From: Streptomyces sp. IMTB 2501
GTDB lineage: Bacteria > Actinomycetota > Actinomycetes > Streptomycetales > Streptomycetaceae
Assembly: GCF_001953885.1 (NCBI RefSeq)
Contig: NZ_MQUS01000037.1
Location: forward strand, 1 to 47,852
Reading direction: 5' to 3'
Length of the DNA stretch: 47,852 nt
A model generated the notes under the pieces. It ran no database searches. It was not told the DNA's origin and saw only the letters and a list, made by a program, of their open reading frames with translations. Positions 16,515 through 26,166 of this stretch are shown piece by piece (the stretch's first letter is position 1; every line of letters starts with the position of its first letter). The position numbers and the translations under genes were made by a program.

Positions 16515-18520
16515 CGAGGCGGCGTGCGAACTCCTGGTTCCGGACGCGCAGGGGGCGATGACGCGTTGACGGCGTGGGCATCGTCTCTTCCGTCCGCAGG
16601 ACTGTGTTCTTGGCGCAGGACGTCGAGGACGACGGAGCCGTCGACGGTCTCGCGGGTGACCAGTTGGCCGGCGAGGCTTTCCAGGGCGGACCGGTGGCCG
16701 CGCACCAGCGTGATCGCCCGCTGTTCGGCCTGGCGCAGCAGGCGGGCGACCTCCTCGTCGACGATGCGCTGGGTCTGCTCCGAATACGCCGGGCGACCGG
16801 GCTCGTCGGTGGTTTCACCGAGGAAGTTCGGGTGGGTGGAGGCGTACCCGATCGGGCCGAGTTCGGGGGAGAGGCCGAACTCGCGGACCATGCGGGTGGC
16901 GATCTGGGTCGCTCCGGCCAGGTCGTTGGCCGCTCCCGTCGATCCCTCACCGAAGACCACGAGCTCGGCCGCGCGCCCGCCCAGACGCACCGCCAGCAGG
17001 TCGGTCAGGTAACTCTCGCTGTACAAGTGGCGCTCCGCCTCGGGGAGTTGCTCGGTGACACCGAGGGTGACGCCGGCCGGCAGGATGGTGACCTTCGCCA
17101 CCGGGTCGGCGTGCTCGCACAAGGCCGCGACCAGGGCGTGGCCCGATTCGTGGACCGCGACCGAGCGGCGTTCCTCGGGCAGCAGCGCGTTGGAGGACTC
17201 CCGGCGTCCCAGCAGCACACGATCGCGGGCGGCGTCCAGGTCGTGCGACTCGATCCGGGTACGGTTGTTCCGTACGGCGTTGATGGCCCCCTCGTTGACC
17301 AGGTTGGCGAGGTCCGCGCCGGAGAAGCCGGGCGTGGCGCGCGCCACGACGTTCAGGTCCACGTCCGGAGCCAGGGTCTTGTCACGGGCGTGGACGGCGA
17401 GGATCGATGCCCGCTCGGCCTGGTTGGGCAGCGGCACGGTGACCTGCCGGTCGAACCGCCCCGGGCGCAGCAGGGCCGGGTCGAGGGCGTCCGGCCGGTT
17501 AGTGGCGGCGAGGACGACGATGCCGCTGGACTGGTCGAAGCCGTCCATCTCGGACAGCAACTGGTTCAGGGTCTGCTCGCGCTCGTCGTTGCCGCCCAGC
17601 CGTGCCCCACCACCGCGACGGGATCCGAGCGCGTCGATCTCGTCGATGAAGATGATCGACGGAGCGCGTTTGCGGGCTTCGCCGAACAGGTCGCGCACCC
17701 GGGAGGCGCCGACGCCGACGAACATCTCCACGAACGCGGAGCCGGTCACCGACAGAAACGGCACGTCCGCCTCACCGGCGACGGCCCGCGCGAAGAGCGT
17801 CTTGCCGGTACCGGGCGGCCCCACCATGATCACGCCACGGGGGCCCTTGGCACCTGCGGCGGTGTACCGGGCGGGATTGCGCAGAAAGTCGACGACCTCA
17901 CTGATCTCCTGCTTGACCCCGTCATAGCCGGCGATGTCGCCGAACCTGGTGGTGGGCCGCTCCGCCTCGATGATCTTCGCGCGTGAGCGTCCGATGGCGC
18001 TCAGCCCGCCGGTCACCGACCCCGCGGCCCGGCGCCCCATCCACACGAAAATGCCGATCAGCAACAGGAACGGCAGGAACGAGAAGACCACGGACAGCCA
18101 TGCCGAACCGCCGCCGCTGCTCTGGCTGGCGGTGATCTTCACGTGGTGCGAGGTCAGCTGTTGCTGGAGCTGAGCCCCGGTACCCAGTGCGGTGGGGATC
18201 TGCGTGGTGAACTTCGTGCCGTCCTTCAGGGTGCCGCTGACCATGCCCTTGTCGTTGATGTCGACTGTCTGGACCTGGCTGGCACCGACCCTGCCGACGA
18301 AGTCGCTGTAGGACAGTGATGTCGTGTGTGGCCCGGACCGGGCGCGGGAGAGCAGCAGGACCATGACGAGCGTCATCAGGATCCACCAGAACATCCACCG
18401 TCCGCCGAACGGCTGCGGTTGCCGGGATGGAGGCGTGGGCGGTTCGCGCGGCGGCCCAGGTTTGGCGGGCGGCGTCAGGTGCCGGTGGGGCATCCGCACT
18501 CGTGTGATCACAGATCCCAC
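16511..18520 (-). CDS. ftsH: ATP-dependent zinc metalloprotease FtsH
   Basis: Membrane-anchored AAA+ protease of 669 residues that extracts and degrades membrane and regulatory proteins. It has an N-terminal Pro-rich stretch, TM1 near residues 43-58 (WMFWWILMTLVMVLLL), an extracytoplasmic domain, and TM2 near 141-160. The AAA module shows Walker A GPPGTGKT (about 234-241), Walker B IIFIDEID and SRH ATNRPDALDPALLRPGRFDR. The zinc site is HESGH with the distal Glu/Asp helix. The GTG at 18520 is the longest start. An ATG at 18493 (MPHRHLTPP) is an alternative; neither has a strong ribosome binding site. Streptomyces normally carries a housekeeping FtsH elsewhere, so this is probably an accessory stress paralogue. 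Confidence 0.93.
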   Translation of the reverse strand: MGSVITRVRMPHRHLTPPAKPGPPREPPTPPSRQPQPFGGRWMFWWILMTLVMVLLLSRARSGPHTTSLSYSDFVGRVGASQVQTVDINDKGMVSGTLKDGTKFTTQIPTALGTGAQLQQQLTSHHVKITASQSSGGGSAWLSVVFSFLPFLLLIGIFVWMGRRAAGSVTGGLSAIGRSRAKIIEAERPTTRFGDIAGYDGVKQEISEVVDFLRNPARYTAAGAKGPRGVIMVGPPGTGKTLFARAVAGEADVPFLSVTGSAFVEMFVGVGASRVRDLFGEARKRAPSIIFIDEIDALGSRRGGGARLGGNDEREQTLNQLLSEMDGFDQSSGIVVLAATNRPDALDPALLRPGRFDRQVTVPLPNQAERASILAVHARDKTLAPDVDLNVVARATPGFSGADLANLVNEGAINAVRNNRTRIESHDLDAARDRVLLGRRESSNALLPEERRSVAVHESGHALVAALCEHADPVAKVTILPAGVTLGVTEQLPEAERHLYSESYLTDLLAVRLGGRAAELVVFGEGSTGAANDLAGATQIATRMVREFGLSPELGPIGYASTHPNFLGETTDEPGRPAYSEQTQRIVDEEVARLLRQAEQRAITLVRGHRSALESLAGQLVTRETVDGSVVLDVLRQEHSPADGRDDAHAVNASSPPARPEPGVRTPPR

Positions 18521-19480
18521 GCCCTTCGGTCGTCATGAACCCCGTCTACCAGCCTCAACCCGGTCGTTCCTGGGTGGCAGGGGTCGAATGGCCCTGATGG
18601 GGCCGTCCGGTCGGAGCCTGCCAGACTTGCGGTCGGCCGCCGGTTGGCGATCGGAAGCCGACTGGCGGGTGTGCGCGTCGTCTCGCTGTCTCCACGACCT
18701 GGCAAGTCCGTCCATCCAGCGGACATCGCCTGCCTCGCACGTCTCGTTGACCAGACGTGGCAGCACAACGGCTGGGATCAGATGAGCCCTATGCGGCGTT
18801 GAGGGAGCAACTGCGGCTTGGACTGGCGCGCAGGGAGTCCGCGTTCATGGGACGCCTGGGAGTGGCCGACGATGTGAACAGTGTGAGGCCGCGAACACCC
18901 GCAGCGGGTCCGGTTGAGTCACCCGGTCCGGGGCCGACGCGCAGTCCACCCCTTCGTGGGGATGAGCGGCGATGACGCTGCCTGTGCGCCCAGGCTCGCC
19001 CTTTTTGTTGGAGGCGTAGAACCAGGCTGCTGAGGGGCGTCACCACCGCTGCTGCCGCGGTGGTCCTGTGCCGCCGCTGCGCCGCGAGAGACGTGTCGGC
19101 CACGATCCAGAGCCGCTTGCCGACGATCACGCCTTGCGAGACTCGACGGTGCTGAGCAACGAGCACGCTTTCGTCACTGCTTCGCGAGGATCGCGTACGC
19201 CGGTGTAGACACACATGGCGCAGTGGAGGTCTTCCAGGCGCCGAGCGGAGCCTGCATCCCCGCAGCGGGCCGGACCGTCCGTTTCAGCCGAACAGACGGC
19301 GCACGCGTATCGTGTCGAAGCGCCTCCACCCAGTCTTGGGCAGCAGCAACCACCCATGCTCGTCCCGGTCCTTGCCACGCCCCATCCCCGCTGTGGCCGC
19401 GCCCCGGGCCGCCCGACGCCGCGGCAGCCTCGCCCCGCATACAGGGTGCGCGGACCCGTTCCCGCCTCCGGCAGGCCCGG
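18521..19480. other. 960-bp region with no recognisable gene
   Basis: Short open frames occur on both strands but none has a coding-like start, ribosome binding site or familiar sequence. A GGCCC-N5-GGGCC inverted repeat at 18590-18604 lies 70 bp upstream of ftsH and may belong to its promoter or be an operator of reversed polarity. The region between 18700 and 19280 could hold decayed gene ends, but I cannot identify a parent family. Confidence 0.5.
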
Positions 19481-19708
19481 TCACCGCCGCTCCCGGTGCG
19501 GCTGCCCGAACGGGGCAGCGTGTGCCGACTGGGTCTCGATCACGCATCCTGGGCCGGGAAAGATCTCTGTCTCGTGACCGTCTTCGTAGCGCACCCGATA
19601 GGGCGGTTCGCCGTTTTCGCCGAGCACCTGCACGACGGTGGCATGGTGTTCGGCGGATCCCACGGTTCTGCCGGTGAACCGCAGTACGTCACCTTCATGC
19701 GCCTTCAT
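19481..19708 (-). CDS. DUF1918 domain protein
   Basis: Small protein of 75 residues starting MKAHEGDVLRFTGRTVGSAE. It includes a beta-rich segment (ATVVQVLGENGEPPYRVRYE) and DGHETEIFPGPGCVIE, the pattern of the DUF1918 family. That family is common in actinobacteria and has an SH3-like barrel of unknown function. The basic tail after VIETQ is longer than usual. GAGGTG about 8 nt before the ATG at 19708 supports the start. It is divergent from the Rv2629-like gene at 20003; their 294-bp spacer carries a GGGCC-N4-GGCCC site at 19815. Confidence 0.8.
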   Translation of the reverse strand: MKAHEGDVLRFTGRTVGSAEHHATVVQVLGENGEPPYRVRYEDGHETEIFPGPGCVIETQSAHAAPFGQPHRERR

Positions 19709-19814
19709 CGTGGCTCACCTCGTTTCCTGTCGTTTCCTGCCATCGCTCCCTGTCTTCGTTCAGGATGGCTCCGGGAGGTGGTTCGCGCAGAAGGGCCGTC
19801 AGGGCACTTCCGGT

Positions 19815-19828
19815 GGGCCGTCGGGCCC
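19815..19828. promoter_or_regulatory. GGGCC-N4-GGCCC palindrome between DUF1918 and Rv2629-like genes
   Basis: GGGCCGTCGGGCCC lies 107 bp upstream of the DUF1918 start (minus) and 175 bp upstream of the Rv2629-like start (plus). A half site AGGGCC at about 19793 precedes it. It could serve either or both divergent genes. Confidence 0.45.
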
Positions 19829-20002
19829 GTGACCAGGCCGGCGCCAGACGGCCGGCGGGTCGTGCGGTGAGCGGGCGCGGCTCGTCAGGCAGGCGCATCC
19901 TGTAATTGGAGAAGCCGCGGCACGCCAACACGAACGTGTCTTGATACGGCGGCATCCCGGGCGTGGTGGCACGTGGCGTCGACAGCCCACTCGGGAGTGA
20001 CC

Positions 20003-21106
20003 ATGAAACTTTCCTTCCTGGAACCTCTCTACAAGCAGTCCGGTCCATTCGCGTCCGTCTACCTGGACACGTCCCGCGACGCCGCCATCGAGGATCCCGA
20101 TGCCGCCGTACAACTGCGATGGCGCCATCTTCGGGACGCACTGTTGTCCGAGGGAGCGGACCGGGACTCCATCACCGCGGTGGCGGGCAGCGTGGGCAGC
20201 GACACCGACGTACCCGGCACCCACGGCCAGGCCGTGTTCACCGCCCACGGGCACCTGGCCCTGCTGGACGAGTTGCCCGCACCGCCCGCACGGGACACCG
20301 CTCACTTCGGAACGTTGCCGGACACCATGCCGGTGATCGTCCAGCACGCGCCCGGGATTCCGTACCTGGCGGTGCACGTGCACTACGGCGGCCGTCACTC
20401 GGCGGACGCCACCGGCATCGTACGGATCGAGGCCGAGGCGGGCACCTGGCCGCTGACCAAGGTCACGCTGGGACACCGGCTGGACGAGGAGATCCCGGTG
20501 GCCGACTGGACACACGCCGCCGCAGAGGTCGGCCGGGAGCTGGAAGGTTACGCACGGCGCATCGACGTCGAGACGGTGGTCGTCGCCGGAGACGTCTGGG
20601 CCCGCGGCATCCTCATCCACCGGCTGCCGGCCTCCCTGCGCGGGCAGGTCACCACCGTGGAGGGCGCCGGCGAGTCCAAGGCCGGGCGGGCGCTGCTGGA
20701 GCAGCGGCTTGAAAGTCTCTTCGCAGGGCGCATGGCCGCTCACGACCGGGCTCTGCTGGACGCCTTCCTCGCCGAGCGGGCCCGTGACGGAGCGTTCGCG
20801 GAAGGCCTTGCGCCCGCCGTGTCGGCGCTGCAACGCGGCAGGGTCAGGGCCCTTTTCCTCAACGACCACCCCGAGTCGCCATTGCACATGTGGGCCGGCC
20901 CGGAACCCGGCCAACTCGCCCTCGCCGAACAGGAACTGCGCTCCTACGGTATACGGGAGGTCAGCGAGGAACGGGCTGATGCGGCCCTGGCCCGCGCCGT
21001 CGTCGGCACGAGGGCCGAACTGGTCCTGGTGCCCGAGCAGGAGTTGCGGTTGAGCGAGGGCGTGGGCGTACTGCTGCGCTACGCCGACCCTGCGTCCCGT
21101 ACATGA
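20003..21106 (+). CDS. Rv2629-like protein (BaeRF, eRF1-like fold)
   Basis: Cytoplasmic protein of 367 residues of the bacterial release-factor-like (BaeRF family 2) group. This group includes the mycobacterial DosR-regulon protein Rv2629. Recognisable segments are SGPFASVYLDTSRDAAIEDP, GTHGQAVFTAHGHLALLDEL, VVVAGDVWARGILIHRLPAS and the C-terminal L7Ae-like end LSEGVGVLLRYADP. These proteins resemble archaeal/eukaryotic release factor domains and are suspected of acting on ribosomes under stress; the activity is not established. The ATG at 20003 has GGGAG 5 nt upstream. A frameshifted paralogue lies at 33592-34684. Confidence 0.82.
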   Translation: MKLSFLEPLYKQSGPFASVYLDTSRDAAIEDPDAAVQLRWRHLRDALLSEGADRDSITAVAGSVGSDTDVPGTHGQAVFTAHGHLALLDELPAPPARDTAHFGTLPDTMPVIVQHAPGIPYLAVHVHYGGRHSADATGIVRIEAEAGTWPLTKVTLGHRLDEEIPVADWTHAAAEVGRELEGYARRIDVETVVVAGDVWARGILIHRLPASLRGQVTTVEGAGESKAGRALLEQRLESLFAGRMAAHDRALLDAFLAERARDGAFAEGLAPAVSALQRGRVRALFLNDHPESPLHMWAGPEPGQLALAEQELRSYGIREVSEERADAALARAVVGTRAELVLVPEQELRLSEGVGVLLRYADPASRT

Positions 21107-21341
21107 AGGGGCTCCGGGAAGCGGCAGAACGCCGGTCTCACCGGTCCTCAAGGGCGTACCTACAGCCGGTCGTGCTGCGGGACGGTGGCCTGCCGGACGA
21201 TTGCGACGCGGGTGGTGGGGTGAGATGAACGCCGAAGCCGACTGGGGCCGCGGTGTTGGAGCTCGATCCGGAGGAGCGGCTGGACCTGGTGCTGCGGGAT
21301 CTGCGCAGCACGCGGTAGCTCGCATGTCGGGGGGATGGCCG

Positions 21342-22421
21342 ATGTCCGGGCGGTGGGAATCCGAGGGGGTGCGCGGGGCGGGGTGGGCGGAGGGACGTCG
21401 CGCGCGACCCGGCCCGCTGTGGTGGGTGGTGGCCGTTCTCGTCGCGGCGGCCCTGGTCCTGGTCTCGGTCCTGCGGCGGCGTGAACTGGCGCAGGCCTAC
21501 CACCTCATCGCGGGAGTACGCCCGCTGCCGGTGGCGGTCGCCGTGGTGTGCGAGGTGCTGTCGCTCGTGTGTTTCGCGGCGGTGTACCGCTGGCTGCTGG
21601 AGGCGGGCCGGACACGCTGGAGCCTGCGGCGCGCGACGGCGCTCGTGGTGGCCGCCAATGCCGTGGCGGGTGCGTTGCCCGGTGGGGCGGCGTTCTCCGC
21701 CGCCTGGGTCTTCCGGCAGCTGCGCCGCCGGGGCGTGGAACAGGTGCTCGCGGTCGCCGTGCTGGTGGTGGCCGGTGCGCTGTCGGTACTCGCTCTGGCC
21801 GTCCTGCTCGTGGCCGGCACGGTCGGCGCGGGACCGGCGGGGCTGCGGACCGTTTTGCTTCCGGTAGCCGGCGCGCTGCTGGTCCTGGGGATCGCCTTGG
21901 CGGTCGTGGGAGTATCCCGCTTCGCGGGCGTCCGTAACGCGGTGGGGCGAGCGTGGACGAGCGCCGGGATGCGTTCCCGCCATATCCGGCGTGGCCAGGA
22001 GGCACTCGCCCAACTGGTCGAGCAGGCCCGCAGCCTGCAGCCTGGTCTGCGGCCCTGGCTGCGACCGTTCGCGTTCGCGCTGCTGAACTGGGCCTTCGAC
22101 GTCGCTTGTCTGGCCGCCAGCCTGTGGGCGCTCGGCATCGGCGTGCCCTGGCACAGCCTGCTGCTTGCCTACGTGCTCACCCAGATTCCCGGCAGCCTGC
22201 GCCTGACCCCGGGCAGCCTCGGCATCGTGGAGACGAGCCTGTCCGCGCTGCTTGTCTTGTACGGCCTTGGGCCCGGCCCGGCGATCGCCGCGACGCTCCT
22301 GTACCGGGCCATCGGCTATTGGGCCCTGCAACCCATCGGTTGGGCGAGCTGGCTCGCCCTCACCCTGCAGACCGGTGCGTCCGGCCCCCGACACACCACT
22401 CGGAACGATGCGGCAACCTGA
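21342..22421 (+). CDS. LPG-synthase-type integral membrane protein (UPF0104)
   Basis: Polytopic membrane protein of 359 residues resembling the transmembrane part of lysylphosphatidylglycerol synthase/AglD2 proteins. About eight hydrophobic helices can be seen. The family's signatures are LVVAANAVAGALPGGAAFSA and the late LTQIPGSLRLTPGSLGIVET. It lacks the soluble aminoacyl-transfer domain, so it is likely a flippase-like or accessory lipid protein. The ATG at 21342 follows GGGGGGA with good spacing; the upstream in-frame ATG at 21324 has none. The 235-bp spacer before it contains a short open stretch ending LELDPEERLDLVLRDLRSTR just before a stop, probably a decayed gene end. Confidence 0.8.
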   Translation: MSGRWESEGVRGAGWAEGRRARPGPLWWVVAVLVAAALVLVSVLRRRELAQAYHLIAGVRPLPVAVAVVCEVLSLVCFAAVYRWLLEAGRTRWSLRRATALVVAANAVAGALPGGAAFSAAWVFRQLRRRGVEQVLAVAVLVVAGALSVLALAVLLVAGTVGAGPAGLRTVLLPVAGALLVLGIALAVVGVSRFAGVRNAVGRAWTSAGMRSRHIRRGQEALAQLVEQARSLQPGLRPWLRPFAFALLNWAFDVACLAASLWALGIGVPWHSLLLAYVLTQIPGSLRLTPGSLGIVETSLSALLVLYGLGPGPAIAATLLYRAIGYWALQPIGWASWLALTLQTGASGPRHTTRNDAAT

Positions 22422-22451
22422 GTTCGTAGCGAGCCGCACGCCTGGCCTGGT

Positions 22452-22480
22452 GCCCCTGACCGGCGAAAGGTGATCAGGGC
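22452..22480. terminator. candidate bidirectional terminator hairpin
   Basis: GCCCCTGA pairs with TCAGGGC (one bulged C) around a GGCGAAAGG-containing loop, 30 bp after the membrane-protein stop. There is no T-run, as is common in Streptomyces terminators. Confidence 0.4.
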
Positions 22481-22680
22481 AGGTATTCCGGGACCATGGA
22501 AGGGGCGGCGAGAGTGCCCTGAGCGTTTCCTGATGGGCAGACGGCTCTCAACAGCGGCTCCGTGAGTGCGCGGGGTTCCGGCCCGGAGAGGGCGACTCGT
22601 CCGCAGCCGAGACAGCGGAACTGAGCCAGGCATTCCACGCCCGTGACGACGTCGCCGTACGGGCTTCGTGACTCAGACAC
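22474..22680 (-). CDS. hypothetical small protein with CxxC motif
   Basis: Possible 68-residue protein from a GTG at 22680. It contains CLAQFRCLGCGRVALSGPEP, a CxxC that could bind metal, and ends APSMVPEYLP. No family is recognised and the ribosome binding site is weak. The 22681-23015 stretch up to the next gene shows nothing else recognisable. Confidence 0.28.
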   Translation of the reverse strand: MSESRSPYGDVVTGVECLAQFRCLGCGRVALSGPEPRALTEPLLRAVCPSGNAQGTLAAPSMVPEYLP

Positions 22681-23015
22681 AACGGACCGCCGAACCGCTA
22701 TCACTCCGGTGTCAGCGCCCCATCGTCGCCGCCCCGCGTCGACGGGGAGCACGCAGAGGGCGGCATCCAGACCTCACTGTCCTCGGTTCGCTCCCGCAGT
22801 GCGAGCGTCGGCGCGGCGAGAACGGAACGGGGCTACGCGGCGTGGTGTACGCGGTGCGGGATGACCGAGCCCGGCGCGCAGTGTCAGATCGCACGATGTG
22901 CGGGCCTTGGCGAAGAACGGTAGAAGTGGGAGTACGGAGTCGACACAGCGGGCCCGGACGTCTCAGACACGCGGTGCCCCGGTCGTCCCCGAGCCCGTGT
23001 GTCCGCGGAGACAGG

Positions 23016-25487
23016 ATGGGCGAGATCGACATGCCTGGTGCCACCCCGCTCGGCAACAGCTCCGGCACGCCTCCAGATCCGGCGGCCCCGGCCACGGTGG
23101 TCGTCGACACGCAGGGGATCGTGAGGGGGTGGAGCGCGGGCGCGGAGCGTCTGCTCGGGTATGCGTACTGGGAAGTCGTCGGGCGTCCTGCGACCGGTCT
23201 GCTCGGTTCGGACGCGGACCTCGAAGGGGGTTTTCCGGCAGCTCTCGGCGGGCGAAGCAAAAGGATCCTGCTGCGGCACCGGGACGGCCGGTGCGTGCCC
23301 GCACATGTGCGGGCCTATCCATCATGTGACAGTGAGGGCAACGCACAGCAATTCGTCGTGGCCACGCCATGGGAGCATCCGCTTCCGGAGCAACTTCCAC
23401 CGGACGGGGAGACGACCGAGGAAGCCTTTGCGCAGTGCCACGTGCCCCTGATGGTGTACGACTCGCGGCTGCTGGCCCTGCGGGCGAGCGCCGGCGCCGT
23501 ACGGGAGCTCGGCCTCACCGAAGAGCAGATGCGGGGGCGGCGGGTCACGGACATTCTGCCGCCGCACATCTGCCGGACGGTCGAGGACGGCATGCGCCGT
23601 GCGTTCACCACAGGGGAACCCGAAAAGTTCCATGTGCGTGGCAGGCCCCGGCCGGACGCGCCTGAAGGGGTCTGGGCCGTGACCGTGTCCCCGCTGAAGA
23701 CGCCCGCAGGGCAGGTACGACACGTGCAGGTCACCGCACTCGATGTCACCGAACAGCACGCCGCCCGGGAGCGGCTCGCCCTGCTGAACGACATCAGCAC
23801 CCAGGTCGGCAGCACCCTGGACGTGATGCGCACGGCCCAGGAGATGGCCGACGTGACGGTCGGCCGGCTGGCCGACTTCGTCACTGTCGACCTGCTGGAC
23901 TCCCTGTTCCGGGGTGCTGAGCCGAGGCCGTCCGCCACCGGCACCGTCGCCCTGCGCCGTGCGGCGCAGCAGTCCATCCTTCCGGGCGTACCCGAGGCGG
24001 TGATCCGGCCGGGAGACGTGGACTACTACCCCGAGTCCACGCCCCCTGTCCGCTGCGTGACCACCGGCCGGTCCTCACTGCACCGGAGCCTCGACCAGGC
24101 CATCAGGGACTGGCAGCGGGCCGACCCGGAACGATCAGGGGTGGTCGGGGCTTTCGGCATCCACTCGATCATGGTCATTCCGCTCCGCGCCCGCGGCATC
24201 ACCCTCGGCGTGGCCGTCCTCGTCCGCCACCGCCGTCAGGACCCCTTCGAGGAGGACGACCTGCTCCTCGCCGAAGAGATCGGCGCACGCGCCGCCGTGG
24301 CCGTGGACAACGCCCGTCGCTACACACTCGCACGCACCACCGCCCTGGCGCTGCAGCGCAGCCTGCTGCCCCGTCGGGTCGCCGCTCAGGACGCCGTCGA
24401 GACTGCCCATCGCTACCTTCCGGCTCGCACCCGGGCAGGCCTCGGAGGCGACTGGTTCGATGTGATCCCGCTGTCGGGCGCCCGGGTCGCACTGGTCGTC
24501 GGGGACGTGGTGGGCCACGGCCTGCGTGCCTCCGCCACCATGGGGCGCCTGCGGACCGCGGTACGGACCCTGGCCGACGTCGACCTGCCAGCGGACGAAC
24601 TCCTCGTCCACCTCGACGACCTGGTCACCCACCTGGCGGCGGAGGAGGACACCACCCAGGACCCCGAGTCCGACCTCGGGATCTCCACCGACCTGATCGC
24701 CACGTGCCTGTACGTCGTCTACGACCCGGTCGAACGTCGCTGCACAGCTGCCACCGCCGGCCACCCGCCGCCCGCCGTCGTCACTCCCTACGGCGTTGCC
24801 GAATTCGTCGACGTCCCTGCGGGACCTCCGCTCGGGGTGGGTGGTCTGCCCTTCGAAACGGCCGAGTGGGAACTGCCCCCGGGCAGCCTCCTGACGCTGT
24901 ACACCGACGGCCTCCTCCAGGGGACCGAGCAGGACCTCGACAAGGGCCTCACAGCACTACGCCGTCGCCTGGAACACTCCAGTCCTTCGCTCGAGGCCAC
25001 CTGCGACGACCTGATCCAGAGCCTGCTTACCGCCCAGCCCCAGGACGACGTCGCCCTGCTGCTCGCACGCACCCGAGCCCTCGATGCCGACCAGGTCGCC
25101 ACCTGGGAGCTGCCGTCCGACCCGGCCACGGTGGCCCATGCCCGCGCGGAGATCCTGGCACGGCTGACGCAGTGGCGACTGCACGAGGTGGCCTTCACCA
25201 CCGAACTGGTGGCCAGCGAACTCGTCACCAACGCGATCCGTTACGGACAACCGCCCATCCGACTGCGCCTGATCCGTGACACCGCGCTCCTGTGCGAGGT
25301 CTCCGACGGCAGCAGCACCGCCCCGCACCTGCGACGGGCGCGCACCTTCGACGAAGGCGGGCGCGGCCTGCTACTCGTCGCCCAGTGCGCCGAACGCTGG
25401 GGGACACGCCACCACACCGGCGGCAAGACGATCTGGGCGCAGATCGGACTTCCCGACGGGCGAGAGCAGGCCGGCAGTCGGCCGTAA
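23016..25487 (+). CDS. PAS-PAS-GAF-SpoIIE phosphatase-GHKL multidomain regulator
   Basis: Cytoplasmic signalling protein of 823 residues. Order from the N terminus: PAS-1 (VVDTQGIVRGWSAGAERLLG), PAS-2 (PLMVYDSRLLALRASAGAVR), GAF (LADFVTVDLLDSLF to GARAAVAVDNARRYTLA) and a PP2C/SpoIIE phosphatase. The phosphatase shows LGGDWFDVIPL, VGDVVGHG and TLYTDGL plus the metal Asp in QDDVALL. The C-terminal GHKL ATPase domain shows ELVASELVTNAIRYG and DEGGRGLLLV. Such proteins control anti-sigma/anti-anti-sigma switches: the phosphatase reactivates a STAS protein and the GHKL part can act as an anti-sigma kinase. The ATG at 23016 follows GCGGAGACAGG; the frame is open further upstream but without similarity. 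Partner STAS or sigma genes are not in the window. Confidence 0.9.
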   Translation: MGEIDMPGATPLGNSSGTPPDPAAPATVVVDTQGIVRGWSAGAERLLGYAYWEVVGRPATGLLGSDADLEGGFPAALGGRSKRILLRHRDGRCVPAHVRAYPSCDSEGNAQQFVVATPWEHPLPEQLPPDGETTEEAFAQCHVPLMVYDSRLLALRASAGAVRELGLTEEQMRGRRVTDILPPHICRTVEDGMRRAFTTGEPEKFHVRGRPRPDAPEGVWAVTVSPLKTPAGQVRHVQVTALDVTEQHAARERLALLNDISTQVGSTLDVMRTAQEMADVTVGRLADFVTVDLLDSLFRGAEPRPSATGTVALRRAAQQSILPGVPEAVIRPGDVDYYPESTPPVRCVTTGRSSLHRSLDQAIRDWQRADPERSGVVGAFGIHSIMVIPLRARGITLGVAVLVRHRRQDPFEEDDLLLAEEIGARAAVAVDNARRYTLARTTALALQRSLLPRRVAAQDAVETAHRYLPARTRAGLGGDWFDVIPLSGARVALVVGDVVGHGLRASATMGRLRTAVRTLADVDLPADELLVHLDDLVTHLAAEEDTTQDPESDLGISTDLIATCLYVVYDPVERRCTAATAGHPPPAVVTPYGVAEFVDVPAGPPLGVGGLPFETAEWELPPGSLLTLYTDGLLQGTEQDLDKGLTALRRRLEHSSPSLEATCDDLIQSLLTAQPQDDVALLLARTRALDADQVATWELPSDPATVAHARAEILARLTQWRLHEVAFTTELVASELVTNAIRYGQPPIRLRLIRDTALLCEVSDGSSTAPHLRRARTFDEGGRGLLLVAQCAERWGTRHHTGGKTIWAQIGLPDGREQAGSRP

Positions 25488-25600
25488 GGGCGTAGGAACA
25501 CGACGGCTGGCCTCATCCACAGGGCGACCGCTCACCTGCCACTTCAGCATGGAGGGTACAGAGAGTTCCGGTCCCATTCCCTCGCCTGGAGGTGGATGCG

Positions 25601-26053
25601 ATGACTCTGCCCGTACGACACCGGCACAGCCCCCTCCTGGATCGGGCCTTCCCCTGGGGGAGCCGCTGGCCGCCGAGTTCGACGAACCGTTCGACAGGGT
25701 GAACCGGTTGACGGAGGCCGCCGCGCCCCGCTGGAGCGAGACCATGGCCTGGGAGCCGCCGGCCGACCTGCGCGAGACTGATGAGGCGTACATACTTGAG
25801 TGCGAGCTACCTGGTCTCAAACGAGAGGAAAGGTCGACGTCGAGGTCGGCGAACGCGAGCCGTGCATCACCGGAGAACTCATGGAACCCGGACGCGAAGG
25901 CGTGCTGCGCCGCACCGCTTCGAGTACCGCGCGGCGCTGACCGCCGACGTCGAGGCCGAGCGGGTCAGCGCGCAGCCGGCGAAAGGGATCCTGACCGTGA
26001 TCATCCCCAAGGCGCAGGCAGCCAAGCCCCGCCACATCGAGATCACGACCTGA
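25601..26053 (+). pseudogene. Hsp20 small heat-shock protein, multiply frameshifted
   Basis: GGAGGTG is well spaced before the ATG at 25601, and the first frame gives MTLPVRHRHSPLLDRAFPWG. The next frame gives FDRVNRLTEAAAPRWSETMA and ETDEAYILECELPGLKRE. A third gives VDVEVGEREPCITGELMEPG. A fourth gives RFEYRAALTADVEAERVSAQ, AKGILTVIIPKAQAAKPRHI and a stop at 26053. Placed together they form one complete alpha-crystallin-domain protein, with the GILTV beta strand and the IxI-like IIP tail. Three shifts in 450 bp make a working product very unlikely. Confidence 0.8.
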
Positions 26054-26166
26054 CCGGCCTGACCACCGTGTGAGGGAATGGGGTAAGCGGCCGGGCGGGC
26101 GGATCAGTGCGTGCCCGGCCGCACCGGCCGTCGGGCCGCGACAGCACGACCGTGACTGGGGGCGAC

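Noticed and set aside
18590..18604. GGCCC-N5-GGGCC repeat as another copy of the dormancy operator
   Set aside because: Arms are in the reverse order (GGCCC first), so it is not the same motif, though it may regulate ftsH.
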